From: Zobellella endophytica
GTDB taxonomy: Bacteria > Pseudomonadota > Gammaproteobacteria > Enterobacterales > Aeromonadaceae
Reading direction: 5' to 3'
NCBI RefSeq assembly: GCF_003012775.1
Contig: NZ_PXYG01000002.1
Span: 620,001-684,000 of the forward strand
DNA: 64,000 nucleotides
Position numbers and translations under genes: made by a program. Below, piece by piece: positions 49,207 to 61,830 of the stretch; the first letter of the stretch is position 1; each line of letters starts with the position of its first letter. The notes under the pieces are model-generated. The model worked only from the letters and a program-made list of their open reading frames with translations, made no database searches and was not told where the DNA came from.

Positions 49207-51081
49207 TCAGGCCGGCAGGCGGAAGCGACCGACCAGCTGCTGCAGCTCGTTGCCCAGGCGGGCCAGCTCCGAGCTGCTGGACGCGGTCTGTTCGGTGGCC
49301 GCCGCCGAATGCTCCGACACCTCGCGAATGCTGAACACCGAACGGTTGATCTCCTCGGCCACCGAGCTTTGCTGCTCCGAGGCGGTGGCGATCTGGCTGT
49401 TCATCTGCTGAATATCGGACACCGAGCGGGTAATGGCGTGGATGGAGCTGCCCGCCTCGTTGGCGATGGTCACGGTTTCCTCGGCCATGGATGCGCTCCG
49501 TCCCATCATGGTCACCGACTCCTGGGCCTTGGTCTGCAGGCCCTGGATCATGCTTTCAATCTGGGAAGTCGCCTCCTGGGTCCGCTTGGCCAGGGCCCGC
49601 ACCTCGTCGGCCACCACCGCAAAACCGCGGCCGTGCTCGCCGGCCCGGGCCGCTTCTATCGCCGCATTCAGCGCCAGCAGGTTGGTCTGCTCCGCCACCC
49701 CCTTGATCACGTCGAGGATGCTGCCGATATTCAGGCTCTCGCTTTCCAGCTGGTTGATGGTGGACAGCGAATGACGGATTTCCTCCGCCAGGCTGTTGAT
49801 CTGGCTGATGGTCAGGCCCACTTTCTGATCGCCGGCGCTGGCATCGGTGTCGGCGGTGCGAGCAGAGCCGAAGGCGGCCTCCGCATGGCGGGCCACCTCC
49901 TGCACGGTCGCGGCCATCTGGTTCATGGCGGTGGACACCTGCTCCAGCTCCATCCGCTGCTGGTTGACGCCGGTACGGGTCTGCTCCGATACCGCCGACA
50001 GTTCTTCCGCCGAGGTGGCGATATGGGAGGCGCTGTTGTTGAGCTCGCCCACCAGTTGGCGCAGGTTGAGGGTCATGGTCTGCATGCGGTCCATCAGCCG
50101 GCCCAGCTCATCCTTGCGGTTATGGCGGATATCCTGGCTCAGATCCCCTTCGGCAATACGGTTGGCCTGGGACACCAGCAGCTTGAGCGGGTTGATGATA
50201 CCGAGGGTGATCAGCCAGGCGAACAGCACGCCCATCACCAGCGCGGCCACCGTGACCGCCAGTATGATGATGCGCGACCAGTTGCTCTCCCGGGCCATGG
50301 CCGCCTGCTGGTTGGCCAGCAGGGTGGTGGTGCCGTCGGCGATGGTCCCCGCCACGGCGCCGATGCGCTCTTCCACCGCCACCAGGCCGTTGATGGCCTC
50401 GATAAAGCGCTCCTGCTGCTGCTGGAACTGCTTGAGCAGGTCGTACAGCTCTTTCACGTCCTCGTCTTCACGCATGTTGAGGCGGTTTTCCAGGGTCACC
50501 AGCAGGCCGCGCAGGCGGGACGCCAGCTGCATGGCATCGATCTCGTCCCGGCTCAGGGCGAAGTCCTTCTGGGTCAGGCGGATACCCACCAGCCTCACCA
50601 GCCAGCTCATGGCGCTGGAGTCGCTGGAGCTGAGGTATTCGGCCCGCTGCTGGGCGGAAAAGCCCAGGCCGTTCAGATCGAAGATCTGGCGCTGGGCATC
50701 CTCGTTCAGCGTCGCCATCTGGGTCAGTTCTTCTTCATAGGACTGGGTACCGGCCAGGATCTGCTCGACCAGGGCCAGATCATCCGCTTCGGCCAGGCTG
50801 CCTTTTAGTGTTTCCGCTTGGGCCCGCGCCTGCAGCACCGTCTCCTTGGCCAGGTTCAGCTGTTCGGGATCGTCCTGCAGCAGGTAGTTTTTCTCGAACT
50901 GGCGGGCCTTGCTGAACAGCAGGTCGATGGCCCCCGCCTCCTCCAGCTTGTGGGCTCGATCGAGAACGGAAGAAAGGGTGTAGAAACTGATAGCGGCGGT
51001 GGTCAGGGTGGCCAGCAGTACCAGCGCAAACCCCAGGGTCAGTTTGACCCGCACACTCAGGTGGCCAAGTTTTGAGAGCAT
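49207..51081 (-). CDS. Methyl-accepting chemotaxis protein
   Basis: Transmembrane chemoreceptor of 624 residues. TM1 is about 12-34, TM2 about 270-295. The periplasmic sensor between them is about 235 residues, long and all-helical with many glutamine and leucine heptads, which suggests a helical bimodular (HBM) sensor, a class known to bind organic acids; the ligand here is unknown. A HAMP domain follows ([20 protein letters not shown]), then the signalling tip [20 protein letters not shown] and [20 protein letters not shown]. It has no C-terminal CheR-binding pentapeptide. Monocistronic. Confidence 0.94.
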   Translation of the reverse strand: MLSKLGHLSVRVKLTLGFALVLLATLTTAAISFYTLSSVLDRAHKLEEAGAIDLLFSKARQFEKNYLLQDDPEQLNLAKETVLQARAQAETLKGSLAEADDLALVEQILAGTQSYEEELTQMATLNEDAQRQIFDLNGLGFSAQQRAEYLSSSDSSAMSWLVRLVGIRLTQKDFALSRDEIDAMQLASRLRGLLVTLENRLNMREDEDVKELYDLLKQFQQQQERFIEAINGLVAVEERIGAVAGTIADGTTTLLANQQAAMARESNWSRIIILAVTVAALVMGVLFAWLITLGIINPLKLLVSQANRIAEGDLSQDIRHNRKDELGRLMDRMQTMTLNLRQLVGELNNSASHIATSAEELSAVSEQTRTGVNQQRMELEQVSTAMNQMAATVQEVARHAEAAFGSARTADTDASAGDQKVGLTISQINSLAEEIRHSLSTINQLESESLNIGSILDVIKGVAEQTNLLALNAAIEAARAGEHGRGFAVVADEVRALAKRTQEATSQIESMIQGLQTKAQESVTMMGRSASMAEETVTIANEAGSSIHAITRSVSDIQQMNSQIATASEQQSSVAEEINRSVFSIREVSEHSAAATEQTASSSSELARLGNELQQLVGRFRLPA

Positions 51082-51247
51082 CTCGTATTCCTTTACATCG
51101 GTCGAAAATGGTTATTTTTGTTGTGGCTCCTAACCATATCGACTAATTGACAAATAAGTGAAGCCTTTAGTCCGGAAAAGTGATCGCAGACACAAATGGA
51201 ATACCCGGTGTACCGCCCGAGGTGGCGGGCACCACACTGATGTTTAG

Positions 51248-51310
51248 CCGACACCCCTTCCCCAACCCTCCCCCTCGCGATACCAGGGCGCTAGTCTGGC
51301 ACTATCGCGC
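51248..51310. repeat. C-rich repeat family C, copy 2 (degenerate)
   Basis: CCGACACCCCTTCCCCAACC, then CTCCCCCTCGCGATACCAGG and GCGCTAGTCTGGCA. It follows the family order, but the terminal GGGGAGGGAGC is missing. It lies between the chemoreceptor promoter region and the lpdA terminator. The rest of 51082-51367 shows no gene. Confidence 0.65.
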
Positions 51311-51313
51311 AGA

Positions 51314-51341
51314 CAAAAACGCCCGGCTTACAGGCCGGGCG
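51314..51341 (-). terminator. Rho-independent terminator after lpdA
   Basis: Stem CGCCCGGC/GCCGGGCG (51320-51327 and 51334-51341) followed on the minus strand by TTTTTG. It lies 27 bases past the lpdA stop. Confidence 0.88.
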
Positions 51342-51367
51342 CTGACAGTACCGATACCAGGAAAAAC

Positions 51368-52795
51368 TTATTTCTTCTTCTTGGCCTTGGGGTTCGGCAG
51401 GTCGGTGATGGAGCCTTCGAACATCTCGGCCGCCATGCCCACGGACTCGTGCAGGGTCGGGTGGGCGTGGATGGTCAGGGCGATGTCTTCGGCGTCGGCA
51501 CCCATTTCGATGGCCAGGCAGATCTCGCCCAGCAGCTCACCGGCGTTGGTGCCCACGGTGGCGCCACCCAGCACACGATGGGTGTCCTTGTCGAAGATCA
51601 TCTTGGTCATGCCGTAGGACGAGTCGGAAGCGATGGCACGGCCGGAGGCGGCCCAGGGGAAGCTGGCCACTTCATAGTTCAGCCCTTTTTCCTTGGCTTC
51701 CTTCTCGGTCACGCCCACCCACGCCACTTCCGGCTCGGTGTAGGCGATGGACGGAATCACTTTCGGATCGAAGTAGTGCTTCATGCCGGCGATGACTTCG
51801 GCGGCCACATGGCCTTCATGCACGCCCTTGTGCGCCAGCATCGGCTGGCCCACGATGTCGCCGATGGCGTAGATGTGCGGCACATTGGTGCGCAGCTGCT
51901 TGTCGACATTGATAAAGCCGCGCTCGTCCACCTTGACGCCGGCCTTCTCCGCGTCCAGGGACTTGCCGTTGGGGGTACGGCCGATGGCCACCAGCACGGC
52001 GTCATAGGCGATGGTCTTGCTCTCGCCCTTCTTGTCTTCCATGGTCACGTGGATGCCGTCGTCCTTGGCTTCCACCTTGGTAACCTTGGTTTCCAGCATC
52101 AGGTTGAACTTGTCTTTCACCTGCTTGGTGAAGATCTTGATCAGATCCTTGTCGGCGGCCGGGATCAGCTGGTCGAACATCTCGACCACGTCGATCTTGG
52201 AGCCCAGGGCGTGGTAGACGGTGCCCATTTCCAGGCCGATGATGCCGCCGCCCATGACCAGCAGCTTCTCGGGCACTTCCTTCAGCTCCAGCGCGTCGGT
52301 GCTGTCCCAGATGCGCGGATCTTCGTGGGGGATGAAGGGCAGCTTGATCGGACGGGAACCGGCCGCGATGATGGCGTTGTCGAAGGTCACGGTGGTGTTG
52401 CCGCCCTCGCCTTCCACCACCAGGGTGTTGGCGCCGGTGAACTTGGCAAAACCGTTGACGACCTTGACCTTACGCATCTTGGCCATGCCGCCCAGGCCCT
52501 GGGTCAACTGACCGATGACTTTTTCCTTGTGGGCGCGGATCTTGTCGAGGTCGATTTGGGGCTCGCCGAAGGTCACACCGTGGCTGGCCATCATCTTGGA
52601 CTCTTCGATGACCTTGGCGATGTGCAGCAGTGCCTTGGAAGGAATACAGCCGACGTTCAGACAAACGCCGCCCAGGGTCGAATAACGTTCGACGATTACG
52701 GTTTCCAGGCCCAGATCGGCGGCACGGAAAGCGGCGGAGTAACCCGCAGGGCCCGCGCCCAGTACCACAACCTGAGCTTTGACTTCTTGACTCAT
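51368..52795 (-). CDS. lpdA: Dihydrolipoyl dehydrogenase (E3)
   Basis: FAD disulfide oxidoreductase of 475 residues shared by pyruvate and 2-oxoglutarate dehydrogenases. The FAD motif is VVLGAGPAGYSAAFRAADLG, and the redox disulfide is in GGVCLNVGCIPSKALLH. The NAD-binding glycines are in MGGGIIGLEMGTVYHALGS, and the catalytic His-Glu pair is in IHAHPTLHES. It is separated from aceF by a terminator and 135 bp of its own upstream sequence, so it can be expressed without aceEF. Confidence 0.97.
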   Translation of the reverse strand: MSQEVKAQVVVLGAGPAGYSAAFRAADLGLETVIVERYSTLGGVCLNVGCIPSKALLHIAKVIEESKMMASHGVTFGEPQIDLDKIRAHKEKVIGQLTQGLGGMAKMRKVKVVNGFAKFTGANTLVVEGEGGNTTVTFDNAIIAAGSRPIKLPFIPHEDPRIWDSTDALELKEVPEKLLVMGGGIIGLEMGTVYHALGSKIDVVEMFDQLIPAADKDLIKIFTKQVKDKFNLMLETKVTKVEAKDDGIHVTMEDKKGESKTIAYDAVLVAIGRTPNGKSLDAEKAGVKVDERGFINVDKQLRTNVPHIYAIGDIVGQPMLAHKGVHEGHVAAEVIAGMKHYFDPKVIPSIAYTEPEVAWVGVTEKEAKEKGLNYEVASFPWAASGRAIASDSSYGMTKMIFDKDTHRVLGGATVGTNAGELLGEICLAIEMGADAEDIALTIHAHPTLHESVGMAAEMFEGSITDLPNPKAKKKK

Positions 52796-52820
52796 GGTGA
52801 CCTCTATTATGATTTTTTGC

Positions 52821-52898
52821 CCCGTTTAAGCAGCGGCGCCCGGACAAACCGCCTCCGGCCGGACCAGACTCATTACGACCACTACTGAATTAAACGGG
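52821..52898. other. Inverted repeat in the lpdA upstream region
   Basis: CCCGTTTAA at 52821-52829 and TTAAACGGG at 52890-52898 are perfect complements 60 bases apart, between the aceF terminator and lpdA. The interval is GC-rich. It may be an operator pair or a leader structure; no regulator could be assigned. Confidence 0.45.
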
Positions 52899-52930
52899 CC
52901 AAAGTTTACTGTTCTGCCTGTAAAAAGAAA

Positions 52931-52957
52931 GTAAAAAGGCAGGCGAATGCCTGCCTT
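52931..52957 (-). terminator. Rho-independent terminator after aceF
   Basis: Stem AAGGCAGGC/GCCTGCCTT (52936-52944 and 52949-52957), 4-base loop, then TTTTTAC on the minus strand. It is six bases past the aceF stop and separates aceEF from lpdA. Confidence 0.9.
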
Positions 52958-52963
52958 GTCACA

Positions 52964-54871
52964 TTAAAGGGCCAAACGACGAAGGTCGCTCAGCACCCCA
53001 CTCAGCATGGTGATGAAGCGGGCACCGTCGGCGCCGTCGATCACCCTGTGGTCGTAGGACAGCGCCAGCGGCTGCATCAGCCTGGGCACGAATTCCTTGC
53101 CGTTCCACACCGGCTTGAAGTCGGACTTGGACACGCCCAGTATGGCCACTTCCGGCGCGTTCACGATAGGCGTGAACTGGGTGCCGCCGATCCCGCCCAG
53201 GGAAGAGATGGTGAAGCAGCCGCCCTGCATGTCGGCGGCGGTCAGCTTGCCGGCCCGGGCCTTCTTGGAGATTTCTCCCAGTTCCAGCGCCAGCTCGCGA
53301 ATGCCTTTCTTGTTGACATCGCGCACCACCGGCACCACTAGGCCGTTGGGGGTATCCACCGCCACGCCGATGTGCACGTACTTCTTCATCACCAGGCTCT
53401 GGCCGTCTTCCGACAGGGAAGAGCAGAACTTGGGGAAGGCTTCCAGCGCCTTGGCGGCGGCCTTCATGATGAAGATAAGCGGGGAGATCTTGTAACCCAA
53501 CTTCTGCTTGTCGGCGATGGCGTTCTCTTCCTTGCGGAAGGCTTCCAGATCGGTGATGTCCGCCTCGTCGAACTGGGTGACATGGGGGATCTTGACCCAG
53601 TTGCGGTGCAGGTTGGGGCCGGAGATCTTCTGGATGCGGGTCAGCGCCACTTCCTCGATTTCACCGAACTTGGCGAAATCGACCTTGGGCCAGGCCAGTA
53701 CTTCCAGGCCGTTGCCGGCCACCGCCACGCCCGCGGGCTGGCTTTCGACCTTCTTGATGATGGCCTTGACGTAGTTCTGCACGTCGTCTTTCAGGATGCG
53801 CTGTTTCGGGCCGGTCGGGCTGACCTTGGACAGATCCACGCCGAACTCACGGGCCAGGCGGCGCACCACCGGGGTGGCGTGCACATAGGCATTGTTCTCG
53901 ACGAAGTCACCCTTGGCGGCCGGGGCGGCAGCAGGAGCGGCAGCCGGCGCCGCCTTGGGCGCTTCGGCCTTGGCCGGTGCGGCGGCGGGCGCGGCAGCCG
54001 GGGCGGCGCCTTCCACAGCAGCGGCTGCCGCTTCGAACACCATCACCAGGGAACCGGTGGAGACCTTGTCGCCGGTGCCCACCTTGATTTCCTTGACCAC
54101 GCCGGCGAAGGGCGCGGGCACTTCCATCGAGGCCTTGTCGCCTTCCACGGTGAGGATGGACTGGTCGGCGGCGACCTTGTCGCCCACCGCCACCATCACT
54201 TCGGTGACTTCCACTTCGTCACCGCCGATATCGGGCACATTGACGTCGCGGGCGGCGGAGCCGGTCACGGCCGGTGCCGGCGTGCTTTCCTGCTGGGCGG
54301 CAGGCGCGGCGGCGGCCGGGGCCGCACCACCGGCTACTTCGAACACCATGATCAGAGAGCCGGTGCTGACCTTGTCGCCCACGGCGAGCTTGATCTCGGC
54401 CACCTTGCCGGCGAAGGGCGCGGGCACTTCCATCGAGGCCTTGTCGCCTTCCACGGTGAGCAGGGTCTGCTCTTCGCTCACGGTGTCGCCCACGGCCACG
54501 GCGATTTCGGTGACTTCCACCTCGTCACCGCCGATGTCCGGCACCTGCACTTCTTTCAGGGCCACGCCGGCAGCCGCGGGAGCGGCCTCGGCCTTGGCGG
54601 CCGGCGCTTCGGTGGCGGCCGGGGCGGCGGCTTCGCCACCCTCGGATTCGAATACCATAATCAGTGAGCCGGTGGCGACCTTGTCACCCACCGCTATCCT
54701 GATTTCCTTCACCACGCCGGCGGTGGGGGCCGGCACTTCCATCGACGCCTTGTCACCTTCCACGCTCAGCAGAGACTGCTCTTCGCTCACCTTGTCGCCC
54801 ACGGCAACCAGGATTTCGGTGACTTCAACCTCGTCCGCGCCGATATCCGGCACCAGAATATCTTTAGACAT
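52964..54871 (-). CDS. aceF: Dihydrolipoyllysine acetyltransferase (pyruvate dehydrogenase E2)
   Basis: Core of the pyruvate dehydrogenase complex, 635 residues. Three N-terminal lipoyl domains carry the lipoylated lysine in [11 protein letters not shown] at K41, K144 and K246, joined by Ala/Pro-rich flexible linkers. A subunit-binding domain follows ([20 protein letters not shown]). The catalytic acyltransferase domain ends with [15 protein letters not shown], the HxxxDG active site. Three lipoyl domains match E. coli. A 54-base stretch is identical between domains 2 and 3 at the DNA level. Ten bases after aceE. Confidence 0.97.
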   Translation of the reverse strand: MSKDILVPDIGADEVEVTEILVAVGDKVSEEQSLLSVEGDKASMEVPAPTAGVVKEIRIAVGDKVATGSLIMVFESEGGEAAAPAATEAPAAKAEAAPAAAGVALKEVQVPDIGGDEVEVTEIAVAVGDTVSEEQTLLTVEGDKASMEVPAPFAGKVAEIKLAVGDKVSTGSLIMVFEVAGGAAPAAAAPAAQQESTPAPAVTGSAARDVNVPDIGGDEVEVTEVMVAVGDKVAADQSILTVEGDKASMEVPAPFAGVVKEIKVGTGDKVSTGSLVMVFEAAAAAVEGAAPAAAPAAAPAKAEAPKAAPAAAPAAAPAAKGDFVENNAYVHATPVVRRLAREFGVDLSKVSPTGPKQRILKDDVQNYVKAIIKKVESQPAGVAVAGNGLEVLAWPKVDFAKFGEIEEVALTRIQKISGPNLHRNWVKIPHVTQFDEADITDLEAFRKEENAIADKQKLGYKISPLIFIMKAAAKALEAFPKFCSSLSEDGQSLVMKKYVHIGVAVDTPNGLVVPVVRDVNKKGIRELALELGEISKKARAGKLTAADMQGGCFTISSLGGIGGTQFTPIVNAPEVAILGVSKSDFKPVWNGKEFVPRLMQPLALSYDHRVIDGADGARFITMLSGVLSDLRRLAL

Positions 54872-54881
54872 GTGTTACCCC

Positions 54882-57542
<2,661 letters not shown>

Positions 57543-57603
57543 GGCTGTTTCCTATCTCGTTTGGGGCACCTGCCCATGGGTTTCGTCGTTGCCGGAGGCA
57601 TTA

Positions 57604-58365
57604 TTATTCCTGCTGACGGGTCCGGCGCAGGGACCGCTGAATGCGGCTTTCCTCGCGCTGAATGTCGAGCAGGGTTTCTTCAATAAAGGCCAGGTGCTCA
57701 TGACAAGCATCCCGGGCCTGCTCCGGCTCGCGGGCAAGGATGGTCTGGATCAGATTGGCGCGATGAACGCGGATCTTCTCCACCATGCCGGCGCGCCGGT
57801 TGAGAATCTTGATGTTGCGCAGGATGCTGGACTCCAGCATCGGCTGAATCGCCCGCAACAGGTGCAGCAGCACCACATTGTGCGCCGCCGCCGCCACCGC
57901 CAGATAGAACTCGGCGGCGGCCTTGGCTTCGGCCGGTAAATCGCCCTTTTCCTGGGCCTTCACGATGGCCTGCTGAGCCTCGCGGATGGCGTCGAAGTCC
58001 GCCTCGGTGCCGCGCAACGCCGCATAGTAGGCGGAAATGCCTTCCATGGTGTGGCGGAACTCCAGCAGGTCGTATTGCGACTCGGGATGTTCGGCCAGCA
58101 GCTGGAACAGCGGATCCGCCAGGCCCTTGCTCAGGGCGTTCTGCACATAGGTGCCGCCGCCCTGGCGGCGCGACACCAACCCCCGGGCTTCCAGGTGCTG
58201 AATGGCTTCCCGCACCGAGGGCCGCGAGACCGCAAACTGCTCGGCCAGTTCCCGTTCCGGCGGCAACCGCTGCCCGGGCTGCAGGCTGCCCTCCACTATC
58301 ATCTGCTCCAGTTTGGCGGCGATGGTTTCGGCGAGTTTTGGCTGTTTGATGCGCTGATATGACAT
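57604..58365 (-). CDS. pdhR: Pyruvate dehydrogenase complex repressor
   Basis: GntR/FadR-family regulator that responds to pyruvate, 253 residues from MSYQRIKQPKLAETIAAKLE. An ATG at 58401 is in frame, but the extra codons read through the PdhR operator at 58380-58396, so the internal start is preferred; E. coli PdhR also starts with the equivalent of this residue. The winged helix region is RPSVREAIQHLEARGLVSRR, then QGGGTYV and HPESQYDLLEFRH. AEAAHNVVLLHLLR-type sequence (AAAAHNVVLLHLLRAIQPML) marks the effector domain. First gene of the pdh cluster. Confidence 0.95.
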   Translation of the reverse strand: MSYQRIKQPKLAETIAAKLEQMIVEGSLQPGQRLPPERELAEQFAVSRPSVREAIQHLEARGLVSRRQGGGTYVQNALSKGLADPLFQLLAEHPESQYDLLEFRHTMEGISAYYAALRGTEADFDAIREAQQAIVKAQEKGDLPAEAKAAAEFYLAVAAAAHNVVLLHLLRAIQPMLESSILRNIKILNRRAGMVEKIRVHRANLIQTILAREPEQARDACHEHLAFIEETLLDIQREESRIQRSLRRTRQQE

Positions 58366-58379
58366 GCGGTCCGGCTTGA

Positions 58380-58396
58380 AATTGGTAAGACCAATT
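58380..58396. promoter_or_regulatory. PdhR box 1
   Basis: AATTGGTAAGACCAATT, a perfect inverted repeat around AAG, matches the PdhR operator (ATTGGT-N3-ACCAAT). It ends 15 bases before the pdhR start, which suits autorepression. Confidence 0.88.
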
Positions 58397-58540
58397 AACA
58401 CTGTTAAAAAAAGGTATCAGAGTGGGGTATAAATGTCCATGTGTTTTGTATTGATTGCATACAAAAAAATAAAAATTTCACCTTTTTCGGGCGGGAATCT
58501 ATAAAACTAGCTTAAGCGAAGGGAAAAACAAGAAGATAAA

Positions 58541-58554
58541 ATTGGTAAGACCAA
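58541..58554. promoter_or_regulatory. PdhR box 2
   Basis: ATTGGTAAGACCAA repeats box 1 with the same N3 centre, 161 bp further upstream. The AT-rich DNA between the two boxes probably carries the pdhR-aceEF promoter. The 325-bp region 58366-58690 contains no gene; its far end holds repeat family C copy 3. Confidence 0.82.
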
Positions 58555-58583
58555 AAAAAGCTGGAAGCCTGAAGCAGAACATA

Positions 58584-58660
58584 CCGACACCCCCTCCCCA
58601 ACCCTCCCCCTGGCGCAACCACGGCTCCATAGCTGGCAACCCGGTGTTCGGGGAGGGAGC
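58584..58660. repeat. C-rich repeat family C, copy 3
   Basis: ACCGACACCCCCTCCCCAAC, CCTCCCCCTGGCGCAACCAC, then CTGGCAACCCGGTGTTCGGG and GAGGGAGC. It directly follows a degenerate heptamer run ending in AAGCAGAACAT, as the 60.8-kb copy does. A second partial unit (CCCTCCCCCTGGCGCTAC) lies at 58670-58687, touching the ampD stop. Confidence 0.78.
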
Positions 58661-58690
58661 TAACCCCGGCCCTCCCCCTGGCGCTACTGC

Positions 58691-59245
58691 TCAGCCGGTG
58701 GCCAGCATTGCCCTGAATTTTGCCCAGTCGAATCCCGGTCCGGGATCCGTCTTGCGCCCGGGGGCGATATCGCTGTGGCCGGTGATGCGCTCGGGAGTCA
58801 TGGCCGGGTAGGCCTGCATCAGCAGCCGGGCCACCCCGGCCAGCACCCGGTACTGGGCCTCGGTATAGCCACCGGTATCGGTGCCCTCAAGTTCGATGCC
58901 CACGGAAAAATCGTTGCACTTGTCCCGCCCCTCGAAACAGGACAACCCCGCGTGCCAGGCCCGTTGGCCGAAGGGCACGTACTGCACCAGCTCGCCGTCC
59001 CGCCGGATCAGGCAGTGGGCCGATACCCGCAACCGGTGGATCTCGGCAAAATAAGGATCCTCACCGGGATTTAAACGACCCATAAAGAGGTCGTCTATAT
59101 AAGGACCGCCGAAACGCCCGGGCGGCAGGCTGATGCAATGCACCACCAGCAGCGACACTTCGCCCCCGGGCCGCCCGTCGCAATGGGGCGATGCACAATG
59201 GCGGGCGGGCTCGAGCCAGCCCGCCGCGGTTAACTGAAAAGACAT
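58691..59245 (-). CDS. ampD: 1,6-anhydro-N-acetylmuramyl-L-alanine amidase
   Basis: Cytoplasmic zinc amidase of cell-wall recycling, 184 residues. The start MSFQLTAAGWLEPARHCASP at 59245 matches E. coli AmpD length; an ATG at 59278 adds unrelated residues. Zinc ligands are the histidine in SLLVVHCISLPPGRFGG, and His and Asp in ITGHSDIAPGRKTDPGP. CLIRRDGELVQYVPF and FSVGIELEGTDTGGYT are conserved. The asparagine usually after the first zinc histidine is Cys here. AmpD loss is linked to beta-lactamase induction in other species. No ampE follows. Confidence 0.95.
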   Translation of the reverse strand: MSFQLTAAGWLEPARHCASPHCDGRPGGEVSLLVVHCISLPPGRFGGPYIDDLFMGRLNPGEDPYFAEIHRLRVSAHCLIRRDGELVQYVPFGQRAWHAGLSCFEGRDKCNDFSVGIELEGTDTGGYTEAQYRVLAGVARLLMQAYPAMTPERITGHSDIAPGRKTDPGPGFDWAKFRAMLATG

Positions 59246-59334
59246 ACTGGTTTCCCGAAACAGACAACACCAACACATATACTAACAATTTACCGGCCCG
59301 GGCCGGCACTGTGCCGCCACCCAAGGAGCTGAAC

Positions 59335-60763
<1,429 letters not shown>

Positions 60764-60794
60764 GGCTGGAAGCTGGAAGCTGGAAGCTGGAAGC
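60764..60794. repeat. Heptamer run after nadC
   Basis: About four copies of the AAGCTGG unit start immediately at the nadC stop codon and end in AAGCAGAACATACCG, which leads into a family C repeat. The same junction occurs at 58561-58590. Confidence 0.85.
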
Positions 60795-60820
60795 AGAACA
60801 TACCGCCCCCCCTCCCCCTG

Positions 60821-61072
60821 GCGGCGGCCTGACAGGCACCCCGGCGGGGCAGCGCCGGCCGTAGGGTCGACTTCAGTCGACCAAAACACGGCGCCGGTGG
60901 CGGGACTGGTCCACTGAAGTGGACCCTACATCGGACCAAAACACTTGGCGGCGGCCTTGACAGGCACCCCGGCGGGGAAGCGCCGGCCGTAGGGTCGACT
61001 TCAGTCGACCAAAACACGGCGCCGGTGGCGGGACTGGTCCACTGAAGTGGACCCTACATCGGACCAAAACAC
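60821..61072. repeat. 127-bp tandem duplication carrying repeat family B
   Basis: Two near-identical units begin at 60821 and 60948. Each has GCGGCGGCCT, GACAGGCACCCCGGCGGGG, and a complete family B hairpin pair (60861-60929 and 60989-61057), ending CATCGGACCAAAACAC. Only a few bases differ, so the duplication is recent. The 617-bp space 60764-61380 has no gene; it contains these repeats and the pilA promoter region. Confidence 0.92.
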
Positions 61073-61104
61073 GGCGCCGGTGGCGGGAGGCGGGAAGCCG
61101 CTTA

Positions 61105-61170
61105 TACCGCCCCCCTCCCCTGGCGGCACCATGGCGCCAGCCTGGCAACCCGCTGTTCGGGGAGGGAGCT
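61105..61170. repeat. C-rich repeat family C, copy 5
   Basis: TACCGCCCCCCTCCCCTGGC, GGCACCATGGCGCCAGCCTG, then GCAACCCGCTGTTCGGGGAG and GGAGCTAAC, closely matching copy 3. A partial copy (copy 4) lies at 60800-60840, at the start of the tandem duplication. Confidence 0.75.
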
Positions 61171-61380
61171 AACTGTCTCCCCCTTGACGGCGTCGTTCGG
61201 CTACTGGGGCAAGTTCCGGGTGGGCCGCAACCAAGACAACTCCATACGAATCCCCAATGTTGGTAGTTACTGTTTTTTTCATCCGTCCCCGGTAGTAAAA
61301 GCGCGCAAGCTTGGCTATAGATCTTAAGGCGGGCACCGTGCTTCCCACCTCAACCAAAACCTTTCAGATCAAGGATGATA
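61171..61380 (+). promoter_or_regulatory. Upstream region of pilA
   Basis: About 200 bp of non-repeated DNA before the pilin gene. The ribosome-binding site AAGGA is at 61371-61375. A TATAGA hexamer at 61315-61320 could be a -10 box. I looked for a sigma-54 promoter, as used by pilA in Pseudomonas, and found none with correct GG/GC spacing. Confidence 0.4.
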
Positions 61381-61827
61381 ATGATGAACAACCTACCTAT
61401 TCACCGACAGGGCGGTTTTACCCTGATTGAACTGATGATAGTGGTGGCGATAGTGGCCATTCTGGCCGCGGTGGCCTTGCCCGCCTATCAGACCTATACC
61501 CAAAGAGCCAAGTTTAGCGAGGTAATAGCGGCGACGGGGCCGGCAAAAACCGCAGTTGAAGTATGTGTTCAAGGCGCTGCAACACTTAATGTAGCGGATT
61601 GTGCAACTGCAGGTACAAACGCTGCTGCTGGATCTTTTAATACAGATATGGTTGCAAGTGTATCTGCAGCTAATGCAAGTGGAGTTGTTACAATTACTGC
61701 AACAGGTAACACCACAGAATTTGGTTCCGGCATGACTTTCTTGCTAGTCAGCGACACAATCGCTTCCGCCGGTCAGCAAGTCGTATGGACAACATCCGGA
61801 TCATGCGTCACCAATGGCCTGTGCTAA
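61381..61827 (+). CDS. pilA: Type IV major pilin
   Basis: Prepilin of about 148 residues. The short leader ends in glycine and is cut by PilD before phenylalanine: [19 protein letters not shown]. Glu5 of the mature protein, needed for assembly, is present. The hydrophobic helix is followed by a variable globular part; CVTNGLC at the C-terminus gives the disulfide-loop cysteines. ATGs at 61375, 61381 and 61384 are possible starts; 61381/61384 fit the AAGGA best. The globular part has distinctly lower GC than its neighbours. Confidence 0.93.
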   Translation: MMNNLPIHRQGGFTLIELMIVVAIVAILAAVALPAYQTYTQRAKFSEVIAATGPAKTAVEVCVQGAATLNVADCATAGTNAAAGSFNTDMVASVSAANASGVVTITATGNTTEFGSGMTFLLVSDTIASAGQQVVWTTSGSCVTNGLC

Positions 61828-61830
61828 CCT

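Noticed and set aside
61171-61380. Sigma-54 promoter for pilA
   Set aside because: No GG-N10-GC element with correct spacing is present; the nearest TTGGC at 61309-61313 lacks the -12 partner.
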